Source: Sipunculus nudus (taxonomy: Eukaryota > Annelida > Sipuncula > Golfingiida > Sipunculidae). Taken from it: a stretch of 64,000 nt of DNA. The notes under the pieces were generated by a model. That model was given only the letters and a program-made list of their open reading frames with translations. It ran no database searches and was not told the origin of the DNA. Within the stretch, counting starts at the first letter, position 1, and each line of letters begins with the position of its first letter. This document shows positions 13,466 through 25,200 of the stretch, piece after piece. The position numbers and the translations under genes are program-made. The stretch is taken from NCBI GenBank assembly GCA_026874595.1, contig CM049306.1:109329142-109393141 (forward strand), read 5' to 3'.

Positions 13466-16400
13466 CAAGGCCTACAGGCCTAATGCGAACCTGTGCATTG
13501 GGAAATACACGAGGTATTATGCTTCAATGCTGGACCATTACTTTTCATGTATATGAACAATGCAGGTACTGAACATTTTGAATAAGAAACAATTACACAA
13601 ATATTACTGCTGAAATTCTGGCATGGGTGCAAACATCACAAAAACGATTGTAGCTGGCACCACTAGTCTTGTATACAACGAAGCTATCAGAGATAGACAC
13701 AAATGCCCAATTTTCAGACTGATATATCAAACCCCTCCTGAGAAATAAGCAGGGACATACACTGTACAAAAATTATTGTAGGTGGAGCCACCAGTCTTGT
13801 ACACTAGAAAGCTACCCGATATGTATAAACATACCCAATTTTAGGCTGATGTATCAAATTCCTCTGTAGAAATCAGCAGGCGCATGCACTGCAAAAGTCA
13901 ATGTAGGTGGCACCACCTGTCTTGTAAATGTGAATTCCATCAAAGACGCATAGACAGGTATCAGTCCAATACATCAAACTTCCCCAGAGTTTGATGCACT
14001 GGGCTGACAAGGCTTAGGTGAGTAAGGCAGTTGCCCCGAGTGACCTGTGACAAATTGCTGCCTCAAGCTACTGCACTGAGTGAACTCTTGACCTGCACCT
14101 GGCTAGACTGAGTAAACTTTTGACCTGTACCTGGCTGCACTGAGTGAACTCTTGACCTGTTGCATAATCTGACACACTTGGCAGTCTGCCAAAGCTATAA
14201 ATAGATTCAGGCTGAACTTTGGTGCCAAATATGATGCAGTGAGCAGTCTGCCAAAGCTATAAATAGAATGCAGCTACTGCACTGAGTGAACTCTTGACCT
14301 ATACCTGGCTGCACTTCTTCCAATCCTGGCACTGTGCCAAAACTATTTATAGAGCTGACATCATCTTGGCTAATGGCCAACTTCAAGGCACTGGCAATCT
14401 GCCAATGGTAAACCAAGTGCTGCCATCTGTACACAAAAGTACATATTTGAAATTTATTTTCCCAATACAAAAGGCTTTTCAGCTGACTTTTTATAAAAAA
14501 AATTCAGGAATATATGTAAAATTATTACAGATGCATACTGAATGCAAAATTAAAATACAGATATATATCATTGATGGCAAATTCTTGAATTAAGTTGATT
14601 TGGGATACCAATAATTTATGATCAACGTACAGTTGTCTTTATATAGCCACAGAGAGCTGAATATCCATGATTGTAATATTGCCTGGTATGATGAATAACT
14701 AAAATCATAAATCTAAATTTTTAAAAGCTTTAAAAAAACTTTCTTGTCAATATTAACCAAATATAACCTGAAATCTAAATGTCTAGTGGCATGATGTAAT
14801 AGAAGCTTATAAACTGGTGCCAGGCTAGATGTAACAGCATCACACAGCTAACATATATGGTAAAATGACTCAATTCAAACTCCATACTTCAGCCAAAAAT
14901 CATTCATGTGGAACCATTAATGACAATTATTATAAGAATTATTGTAGGGATTATTCTTGTAAAATATTTAACAAACTGGCCTCATTGGCATCAGTCGAAA
15001 AACGTTTCGCAAGTTTATAACTCATATAGGAAGATACAGCAAACTGGCTAAGTTCAGCTTCCCGTAACTCAGCCAAAAAGCACTTAACCAAAACCATTTG
15101 AACAAACTTGATTTATCAACATCTGAGGATAATTTATGTGTGAGATTTAAGAATTTGGCCCAGTGGTTTTTGAGAAGAAGATCTTTGTAGCCACTGAGCT
15201 AAAATGGGCTGTTATGGCGTATGACTAAATTCAGCTTCCCATAACTTAGCCAAAAGTCACTGAAAAGAGACCATTTGAACAAACTTCACAAAGCACTACC
15301 CTAGGATCATTTCTGTGCGATATTAAACATTTTGGCCATATGGTTTCAGAGAAGAAGTCTTTTGTAGCCCTCAGTGTGATACAGGCACTAATGACCCCGT
15401 ACAAAAAAAGGCCGATGCAGGTGGTGCCACCAATACCTCAATTTCAGATATGACCTATGTGACCAATATTAGCATAAAATTTGGTGATGATAGCTCCAGC
15501 CGTTTCTGAGATTTAAATTTTTATATGCTTTTTTGCAAAGTTAACAAAGTTCAACTTCCCGTAACTCAGCAAAAAACCTCCAAACTGGAACCATTCGAAC
15601 AAACTTGAGAAAGGTTGTTCTAGGGATCATTTCTGTGAAATATTGGACAATTTGGCTGGACAATTTGGAGAAGAAAATTTTTAAAGTTTTTTTTAGCATT
15701 TTCCCTATAAAATCTAAGAAATTGCAGTTAGAAAAAAAATAAACAAAATCCGATATAGTTTTTTGGATGACTGATTATTTGCAAAAAAATTGGTGATGCT
15801 AGCTCCTGCCGTTTTTGAGATAGACATGGTTAACGTACAGACGACGCACGACGCATGACACACGACGGACGCCGCCGCACCATCGCATAAGCTCACAGGT
15901 TTGCTATAAAGCACTGAACCAAAACCATTTAAACAAACTTGAATTATCAACATCTGAGGATAATTAATGTGTGAGATTTAAGAATTTGGCCCAGTGGTTT
16001 TTGAGAAGAAAAACTTTGTAGCCACTGAGCTAAAATAGGCTGTTATGGCATATGACTAAATTCAGCTTCCCATAACTTAGCCAAAAGTCACTGAAAAGAG
16101 ACCATTTAAACATACTTCAGAAAGCACTACCCTAGGATCATTTCTGTGCGTTATTAAACCTTTTGGCCATTTGGTTTCAGAGAGGAAGTTTTTTGTAGCC
16201 CTCAGTGTGATACAGGCACTGATGACCCCGTACAAAAAAGGTCGATGCAGGTGGCGCCACCAACAGCTCAATTTCAGATATGACCTATGTAACCAACATT
16301 TGGTGATGATAGCTACAGCAGTTTTTGAGATATAAATTTTAATATGCTTTTTTGCACAGTTAACAAAGTTCAACCTTCTGTAACTCGGCCAAAAATCTCC

Positions 16401-16716
16401 GAACTGGAACCATTCGAACAAACTTGAGAAAGATTGTTCCGGGAATCATTTCTGTAAAATATTAGACAATTTGGCTGGGCAGTTTCGGAGAAGAAGATTT
16501 TTAAACCTTTTTTAGCTTTTTCCCTATAAAATCTAAGAAAATGCAGTTAGAAAAAAATAAACAAAATCCGATATAGTTTTTTGAATAACTGATTATTTGC
16601 TAAAAATTTGGTGATGCTAGCTCCTGCTGTTTTCGAGATAGCTATGGTTAACGTACAGAAGACGCACGACACACAACAGATGACTCCGCACCATCGCATA
16701 AGCTCACAGACTCGCT
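13466..16716 (+). mobile_element. Nested insertion: GCATAAGCTCAC-ended repeat element with ~830-bp tandem units
   Basis: It begins CAAGGCCTACAGGCCTAATG and ends GCATAAGCTCACAGACTCGC. The start resembles an inverted copy of the family's 3' hairpin, seen intact at 19179-19207. About 15060-15905 and 15906-16716 are tandem copies offset by about 831 bp. Shared text includes CAACATCTGAGGATAATT and GCACTACCCTAGGATCATTT, and each ends in an ACGACGCACGACGC-type tract and GCATAAGCTCAC. The segment at 13620-14000 has three GGTGG..CCACC motif copies spaced about 120-130 bp apart. No transposase was seen. Confidence 0.7.
14030..14360 (+). repeat. Small local tandem duplications inside the nested element
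   Basis: CTGCACTGAGTGAACTCTTG recurs about three times (14071, about 14133, 14275). GCAGTCTGCCAAAGCTATAA occurs twice, 62 bp apart (14181, 14243), and an inverted-like CTATTTATAG is at about 14341. No gene. Confidence 0.6.
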
Positions 16717-17602
16717 AAAAATACAGGTGGCACCACCAGTCTGCAAAAACTGATGAAACATCTCATGATTAATATGTATGCCAAAAATCATGACCATCAG
16801 TGATGTAGTTAATGAGAAATTGAAGTTTTTGTATGAAATTTTTTACTATTCTGGGGGGGGGGGGGTACTTTTGGGCCCCATAGCTTGAAGGATATGGGTA
16901 ACAGAGACCAAATTTCTGGTTTCCATGGAGACTATTCATAGGTCTCTCAGAATGTCAAGAATGAAGATTCTAGGTCCAGTCTTTACGATTTGTGCCCTGT
17001 TAACAGATGTCCACATTTTTAAAGGTCTCAAAAATAGAGAAAAAAATTCCTAAAAAATCGAAAAATATAGGTGGGGCCACCAGTCTGTAGAAACTGATGA
17101 AACATCTCATGATTAATATGTATGCCAAAAATCATGACCATCAGTGATGTAGTTAATGAGATATTGAAGTTTTTGTATGAAATTTTTCACTATTCTGGGG
17201 GGTACTTTGGGGCCCCATAGCTCAAAGGATATGGGTAATAGAGACCTAATTTCTGGTTTCCATGGAGACTTTTCATAGGTCTCTCAGAATATCAAGAATG
17301 AAGATTCTAGGTCCAGTCTTTACGATTTGTGCCCTGTTAACAGATGTCCACATTTTTAAAGGTCTCAAAAATAGAGAAAAAAATTCGTAAAAAATCGAAA
17401 AATACAGGTGGCGCAACCAGTCTGCAGGAACTGATGGAACATCTCATCATCAATATGTATCCCAAAAATCATGACCATCAGTGATGTAGTTAATGAGATA
17501 TTGAAGTTTTTGTATGAAATTTTTAACTATTCTGGGGGACACTTTGGGGCCCCATAGCTCGAAGGATATGGGTAACAGAGACCTAATTCCAAGTTTCCAA
17601 GG

Positions 17603-17799
17603 CAGGGGCGGATCCAGGATTTAGGAAAAGGGGGGGTCCAACCCAGGAGGACTAATGAAATTCCTAAAAAAAAGGTCATCAGGTTTGGATAAGGGGGGGT
17701 CCAGGCCGCAAAATTACGTCCAAAACCCCTTAAAAAAGGTTGCTTCGGGTGAAAAAGGGGGGGTCCGGACCCCCTGGACCCCCCCTGGATCCGCTTCTG
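17603..17799. mobile_element. 197-bp non-autonomous DNA element (CAGNNGCGGATCC ends), 5-bp target duplication
   Basis: The ends are inverted: CAGGGGCGGATCCAGG at the left and, read in reverse, CAGAAGCGGATCCAGG at the right (14 of 16 match). It is flanked by CAAGG on both sides (17598-17602 and 17800-17804). It interrupts the phrase TTTCCAAGGAGATTTTT that is intact in sister units. The body is rich in GGGGGGGTCC/GGACCCCC. No protein. The superfamily is not assigned. Confidence 0.85.
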
Positions 17800-17950
17800 C
17801 AAGGAGATTTTTAATTGACCTCCTTGGATGTAAAGTAAGAAGATTCCTGGTCCAGCGGTTACGATTTTTGCCCTGTTAACGGACAGACGGACGGACGACG
17901 GACAAAGAGTGATCGCTATAGCTCAGATGACTTACAGTCAGCTGAGCTAA

Positions 17951-18945
17951 AAAGAATGCATATGCATTTGAAGCCAAACTTTCCATTGCAAACCTTTCAT
18001 CTTTAAGATGTTGCTAATCTGCCAATAGGGAAAGATTCTGTTCAATTTTGGGGTCATGAGGTCAAAGGTCAAGGTCACAGTACCCACTTATTTAGAAAGA
18101 TTGTGGATGCATTTTAAGCCAAACTTTTCATCCCAAACCTTCAATCTTGCACATATAGCTGAGCTTCAAATAGGGAAAGAACCTGACTGATTTGGGGGTC
18201 ACAAGGTCAAAGGTCATGGTCACAGGGGCCCATCTGTCCACATATTTGTTTCTGTATGATAACTCTAGTTTGGATTGACATATTGGTTTCAATTTTGACT
18301 TATATATGACCCACCAATAATGTAAGAACTTTTTTGATTTTGGGGTCATAGGTCAAAGGTCAAGGTCACAGGACCCACTTCTTTAAAAAGTTTGTTTATA
18401 TATTTTTATCCAAACTTTCTGTCCCAAACCTTCTATCTTCCAGATGTTGCTCACCTGCCAATAGTGGAAGTAACTTATAGATTTTGGGGTCACAAGGTCA
18501 AAGGTCGTGGTCATGTGGGCCATCTATCCACATATTAGTTTCCAGATGATAACACCAGTTTGGTTTGAAATATTGGTTTCAAACTTGACTTATATATGGC
18601 CCACCACTAAAGTAAGAACTGTTGATTCTAGGGTCATGAGATCAAAGGTCAAGGTCACAGGACCCACCACTTTAGAAAGATTGTGGATGCATTCTATGCC
18701 AAACTTTTCAATCATCAACATGTGGTGCACCTGCCAATAGGGGAAGTTTTCTTTTGATTTTGGGGTCTCAAGGTCTAAGGTTATAAGGTCACAGGGCCCT
18801 CCATTCACAAATTAGTTTATGGATGATAATTCCAGTTTGGGTAGACAGATTGGCTTTAAAATGATCACAGGACCAATATTTAGGAAAACCTCCTTATAGA
18901 CAAATGCGGCTGAGCGTCGAGACCCATGGGTCCCTAGTTTTTCAT
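17951..18945 (+). repeat. Dispersed repeat with AGGTCA-A-AGGTCA-AGGTCA cores (right copy, five main units)
   Basis: Core arrays are at 18059-18077, 18204-18222, 18350-18368, 18495-18513 and 18639-18657, about 145 bp apart. A decayed sixth is near 18771. Two alternating half-units (GCATTTTAAGCCAAACTTTT... and GTTTCCAGATGATAAC...) make a ~290-bp full unit. The right edge (18905-18942) is an inverted copy of the palindromic end seen at 11408, with GACCCATGGGTC at 18921-18932. Confidence 0.85.
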
Positions 18946-19129
18946 GAGATAAAACAAACCATCTTAAAATCAGTCAAGAAATAACTGAGAAGAAGCATTT
19001 TTGTGATTCTTAAAAAGTATGTATAATTATCAATTTCAAATTCTATGTGTTAGTTTAAAAGCCTACACATAGTCCTATCGGATAAAACATACAAACTCAA
19101 AATATAGAGCAAAAGATGCATTTTCAGTG

Positions 19130-19212
19130 GGTTATGGAAAGACGCCAGACAGATGCCAATGCACATCACTATGGCATAAGCTCATCAGGCCTATGGCCAG
19201 ATAAGCTAAAAA
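19130..19212 (+). mobile_element. Truncated 3' end of the GCATAAGCTCATC hairpin-ended family
   Basis: Hairpin AGCTCATCAGGCC-TAT-GGCCAGATAAGCT (19179-19207, two mismatches in a 13-bp stem) followed by AAAAA. It is preceded by a GACGCC-type tract, as in the nested insertion at 13466-16716. The body upstream is decayed. Confidence 0.7.
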
Positions 19213-22200
19213 ATACCATGCTTCAAACCCTGGTTTTGTGTCAACTAATTTCACAGTTCAAGGAGCTAAGAGTGACATTCTATTAACTTCATTTGCTATT
19301 TTCACATCAACCTTAACACTGAAGTAAAAAATTGGCACTTTGAGCTTGGGCTGGAAGTTAACTGTGCTATTTAAAGAAAAGCTGATCATGCATGCCAGGG
19401 TGCTCACTTTCTCAAAAGCACTATACTTATGACACAAGTTTTACGCAAATAAGATGTATAGATCCTGAAAAAGGTATCTTCAATAATAAAGGTAAGACAG
19501 CTGGAAGTTAAAACAGCTCTATGTAAAGTCACAGTGCATACTTGAGCATCAGTGTGATTGATTAAACACAGAAAAAGGACAAAAAAGCTATGAATAATGA
19601 ATAGCCACGGGACCTTTAAATCAATGCACACTAATCCCAGATAAAAATAGCAAAAAAATGGGCTATACCTGACAAAAGGTAGGTACTTTTTATATTGTAG
19701 TTTTCAGGACAAAAAGAATAATATCCCAAGTAATGAACCAAACATTTAATACTCTGGGGATGGGTTCAGAAAAACATTGAGGAAGGTACTTTTTATGGTG
19801 ACTTTGTTCAATCTGGTCTCTTCTCAGGCACAGGAAATCTTGCTCCATCAGAAAGTAGCAGTATCTTAGGTTCGTATGCTATTTGTGCTGGCAAACCATG
19901 GCTTAAAATGATATTCCAATAGTACCAGAAAATGAGTGAGAGGTCTTTTCTTGTCTTGCAAAGAAAAGAGTTATTAAAATATACTTCCAGAAGTAATTTA
20001 ATCACTGATTATTCTTTTTTTTTAATTATTATAATCTGCTCCTTAATTGTATTTGCTCTACTTAAGCAAAATAAGTAACTGGCAGGTTTTCAAGACAATT
20101 TGGATTAAACCAATATGAGTTTTAAATTTGCTGAATCACCTCAGCCAATGCAGGTACATATATATAAAGAGGCAGGTGCAGCTTTACCTGGTTCACCTGT
20201 GCTCCTTTCATCTGTAAAATTTGCATTCTGTTGAGAAATGACACTTTGTTTTATCACTTACAAACAAATGAGTTGAGGTCAATAAGATACAATACTGTAT
20301 TTATTGACACTGAATCCAGTGTTTGAGATATTATCATGTCACAAATTAATTCAAATAAAAAATTCATTTAAAAAATCTGAAAAATTGAGTGAAATATGAT
20401 CACAGCCAAAACAAGTGAAGAGACCCTTATATATGAGTTACACTTAGAGCCAGTAAAAATGGCCTGTGAAATGTGAAAGAAATGGCCATGATTTTTTTCT
20501 GAGCATGTACAAATCTTTGTACATGCATGCTTAAGGAAACTTTGATTACACTTGGGTTAGTGAAGGCTTGCTGCAAGCATTCCTGTCACTGAAAAAAAAA
20601 CCTCTAGCCTTATCCCCTATGCATACAAAGTAGGTTCCATGAGTGAACATATAAATCATCTTGGCATTTTCCCCCAGGTGTTCCTCATGTTCAGAACAGA
20701 GAACAGACTTGGAGTCAAAAATACAGAGAACTCAATATTTCAATTAAGTATAACACAGGAATTTGAGCATATGATATATTTAAAACAATAAACAGACACA
20801 AATACTATAATTTCACATACTGTAAAAATGGCATTACTTGTTTTACTCTCTTATAATAGGTATTTCAAGAAATTATTGAAAAAAAGAGCCTTTGTGCAGT
20901 GTCCAAGGAAATTACCACAGGCAAGTTCTGGTTACAGTATAAGGCCTCTCTGTCACGTTCCAATTATTCTCTCACTTTAATAAGACATCACAATAAAAAC
21001 GCCATCATTACATGAATCAAGCTAAAGCACAAGACATCATTAGAGTGAGACTAAGACTTACCAGCAAACTAATGGAGCTAATAACACCTTGAGATGATTC
21101 TGGCATCTCATAAACAGTTCAGGTTATTTTATGGTAATGTAGTGTGTGACGGTAATAATAATGTACAAGTGCTGGGTCAATGTCAAGTTCATGGTGATTT
21201 CTTGAACAGTCAATCTACACAGCAGGTGTCCACAATCAATAATGTGACGATAAAGCCCTGGCCATATATGATATACATGGTATTCATGATGCATGCATGG
21301 TTTAAGATAAAGGTTTATCACTGACAAGGCACATAATATTGTAATCACACATTTCAGTTGGGTATTTTTTTTTCCAGATGGTGCTACAGGCTTCCACAAT
21401 CACCTGGGGGTATTGTTTTAAACATGTGTACAAATAATTTAAAGGAACACCCAAAACTTATGAATGGTTGTCCTATGAATATTGTATTTAAATGAATCTT
21501 TCCTTATCTCATTGTTTACATGAATCAAAATATACACAACAAAATTCATTTTTCCCCATTTCATGGCATGATGCTTTATCTTTAACCCTACAGTTTGAGT
21601 TGGATCTTGTCCTCTTGACTAAAACAGGATCCTGATTTTTTTCTAAAAAAGATAATCTGTTCCAATACAGTCTTTGGACTTTATTCAGACAAATGGTAAA
21701 AACAACAACAGTAACCAAACAGACAAAATACTTTTGAAAAAGATACATTTTTACAAATTATATATATATCCCTGGTCATGACCTCAACATTTTCTTCCAT
21801 ACAGCATATGATTAATTTCAGTTTCATAAATAAGCTTAAAATACACTGCTACATGCAAGCATGTTACAGAGACTTTTTGTTGGAACGAGCAAATTGACTA
21901 CGACCCTGAAGGTATCATACTGACAGTCTGAGAAGAATGAGGTGAATTACAATGTTATTAAAGAATGTATAAAGGGAATTGCAAAGGAAATTGGCATTTT
22001 TTGTTTCAAGATTGATATAGATTTACAGTGTGACATTCATTCCCAAATAGCCTACCAAAAAAAGTGGCAAATAATTCAGATATACTGTTATGGTTTAGAA
22101 ATTAATCACTGTTTATACTCCAGCCCATTAAAATGTCACCATCATCCATCACAAGTAAATAATGGACTCGTTATTATCACCAACATATAATATGTCTCTG

Positions 22201-25200
22201 TCACAGGTCTGGCTGCCAACCACAGATTAATTTTCCCTCAGTCATTATTTCTAACATTTCTCATGATTACTTAGTTATAAATTTTCATTTAGCCAAACTG
22301 GCTCTTGATAATGGCACTTTTTTATTTGAATTAGGAATGATAACATCTGTTTAATTATCTTTAAACAGACATTAGACTAAACAGGCACTAAACAGCTAGA
22401 ATACAGCTGGCTATCCCTGAAATATTGTAATTACAAGGTAAAAAAAACTTCATATTGGTATTTATTTTCATTATATGTGAAACAGAGAAGCACTTGTTAT
22501 ATGTTGCGTATCACAGAACTAGTGATTTAGTGACTATTTCAGGTTTATCTGGTGATTAAATTTCCAAATAAGTCAAATGAACATCTAATTTGATTTAATA
22601 TTATCACTCAATATCAGAAACATAAAAGGTAATGCTTTTAACTACAGACACCTGTTTCTTAAGTGAAATTAAACATGAAATGGTACTCCACATTTGACAT
22701 TTGAAATGTTCCCATACATGCATAGGGACAAGGACAAAATGCAAAGTAAAATTCATGCTGATATTAAAAGGACAGAAGAGAAATGAGCTGCAGATAATTT
22801 TCATTTATCAAATCTGGGTGACTGAGAGAGCTGGGTCATTGAAAAATGCAAAGGTAAAGTGTAGAATAAAGGAATCCTGACAAATAAAATATTCTCCATC
22901 AATTTAATGTTCACATGGTCTTTTTATCGAGGTCTTGCAACGAAAGGGGCCATAAGTGTTTATGCCAAGACCCTTGAGATAATGCGCACAAAAAGAATTT
23001 CAAAGACAGTTGCTACTTTATTGAACTCTACACACTATCAGTCATCAGTAAACTGAACTTAACTGCAACTGCATGAACAGTACTTGAGACAGTGTGCCTG
23101 AAAAACTGTAAATGATGCATGGATAGCTTGACTGACAAATGGACAGAAAACCTGCTTATAGTCTACTAACTCACCATGCATGTGAAACCTTTCATATGGC
23201 TTAAATGATACTGGTATGAAGAAAGATCAACTTCACATCACATCAGACTCCATTTTTTCCTCTCAAGTGCCTCTTAATGGGTGCATAAACCACACTTGAT
23301 TTTCTTGCTGCAAGCCCAATCTGGCAGAGACGACACGTCTACTGACTTTCTGTGTAACTGTAAAGGTGACGGATTAACTCCCCAAAACTTGTCAAAAAAC
23401 CTAGTTCTTTAGCTTAACAAGCAAGTTCATCCATTAATTCCTCACATGAACTACTTTCTGGGGTTGTGATAAAAACTCCAGGTCTGGTTTTTAAGAAGCT
23501 ATAGCCCTACCATGCAAAGAGAGCATCAAATCTGAGCTTAATGATACTTAGTATGGAGAAAGATGGACGCCAGTGGTGATGTCTCAGTCCCCAGGTCCAG
23601 GGTAACGAAGCAAACAAAATGAGATCATAGATCACACATCAACAGTGTGACACTCTAACCTTTACACAACTGAACAGTGCCAAGTTTAATTCACCAGCAC
23701 ACTCCATACCGCCACATTATAAAGCCAATTTAATTCCCAGACCAGGCACCAATGAGCTAAAACAAAGCAAGAGCTGCCGTGATTGACCAGCAGGGCTTAA
23801 CCAGTGGAAGCAGCCAGAAGGCGTCACGCAGGTTTTTATGAGAGAGCTTCCCGTGCTACATCAGGCGTGAAGAAGGCAGGAAGGAGGTGAAGAAACTAAT
23901 ATCTGATCCAATAAATTCTGACAAGAACCGTATCAGCCATGAACCTGTTTACTGGTCCCATTATCTCAACAGGAATCAATGCCTGAACCAAAAAGAAAAG
24001 AATCAACAGGCCGTACTGGCTAATGGCTGGTGTCTTCAAGCATAAATCATCCGAACCAGGCTTTAGGATATTCCTTTCAAGGAGTTTAACACATGTGAAT
24101 CTTGTAATTTACCAAAAGAATGATGTCCTTGATAAAATACATATTACATTTATTGAACAGAACTTGAATGCTTGGATTATTTAACAAGAGAGAGAGAGGG
24201 AGGAAGAAATAACAAGAAGCAATGAGATATGACTTACTTTAAGACTAACTTTACAAAAAAAAACTGTTAATATATTCCACAATTTAAAGCATGTCCATTA
24301 TCAATGTATCAAGAATAGTCACATTTTTTTCTCTCCAAATTATGACATAATTACACTCATTCCTTAGACTTCTATAATAAAGGAATTAATTTACAGGTAG
24401 AATATTAATGAATTAAGCTGTCAATGATCAACATGCACAGGAAATTTCAAGGGAACCCATAAATTCATTATTGCGAAATTCTATGAATTTATACTCAAAA
24501 TGTACCCTTTGTGGAGAATTTCACAAGAGTTAATAACTGTTTGAAAATTGAAGGACTATTGGGGCAAATTTCCCTTTTTTCAAAACTTGCCAAATTCACT
24601 TGATAGTGTGTGGCACTCTGAGCCTCTAAAATGCTTCCATGTAATGACAGTTTAAAACAAATGAGACTCCTCTAAGAACTATGGCTCCTGATACTCCAGA
24701 GGGGAATATAATTCAAAACTGGTAAAATCTTCTGAAAACTGTGCTGCTTTGACTTTTGAAAAGGACTTGGTGTTTTATATGACAGAAAATAGCGCAGCTA
24801 AGCCAGTTATGCATGCAAGTCACATACTAAAGGATATCATAAAGCGGAGTTTATAGCAGAGCATGGCCATGCCCTCCTATGGGATTCAGTGTGATACATC
24901 TCCTGGGTATAGTATTTGGTTATACAAAGATAATGATCGATACAACCAAGACTAAATTCAATACATTTTCCCTGTAAAACCCTGGACATATCTGACCAGA
25001 TTTAGTTTACTATTAAGAAAATATATGAAGACTCTTCAAATAAAAACAAAATGGTCCCGAGCTGTCCTCTGAATTGGAAATGCATGCTTGTCTTTCAGCT
25101 CCATGCCTGTTCTTTGTCATATTTCATTGTTATATATAAAATTTTTATAATCAGAGGATAAAGATACCACAGTGGGTTCAACAAAAGATGCCCCTGTCTT

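Larger units (their letters stand above)
11408..17950 (+). mobile_element. Composite element with ~340-bp internal tandem units and 3' hairpin, interrupted by two insertions
   Basis: The left end carries the perfect palindrome TGGCCCATGGGCCA (11413-11426). Units are marked by CCACCAGTCTGCAG at about 11621, 12143, 12480, 12808 and 13147, and again at about 16738, 17081 and 17418. Spacing is 328-343 bp, except the first interval, which holds a shortened unit. The array stops after CGTAAAAAATTTAAA at 13465 and resumes with AAAAATACAGGTGG at 16717. The 3.25 kb between is therefore an insertion. The right end is a GACG/GACA-rich tract and then the hairpin TAGCTCAGATGAC-TTACA-GTCAGCTGAGCTA (17919-17949) followed by AAAA. 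No transposase is present. The architecture resembles non-autonomous Helentron-associated ('pearl'-like) elements of bivalves; the class is inferred. Confidence 0.75.

Noticed and set aside
17527-17879. Overlapping frames through the G/C-rich 197-bp element
   Set aside because: They cross the boundaries of a non-autonomous insertion and of a satellite unit, so they cannot be an ancestral coding frame.
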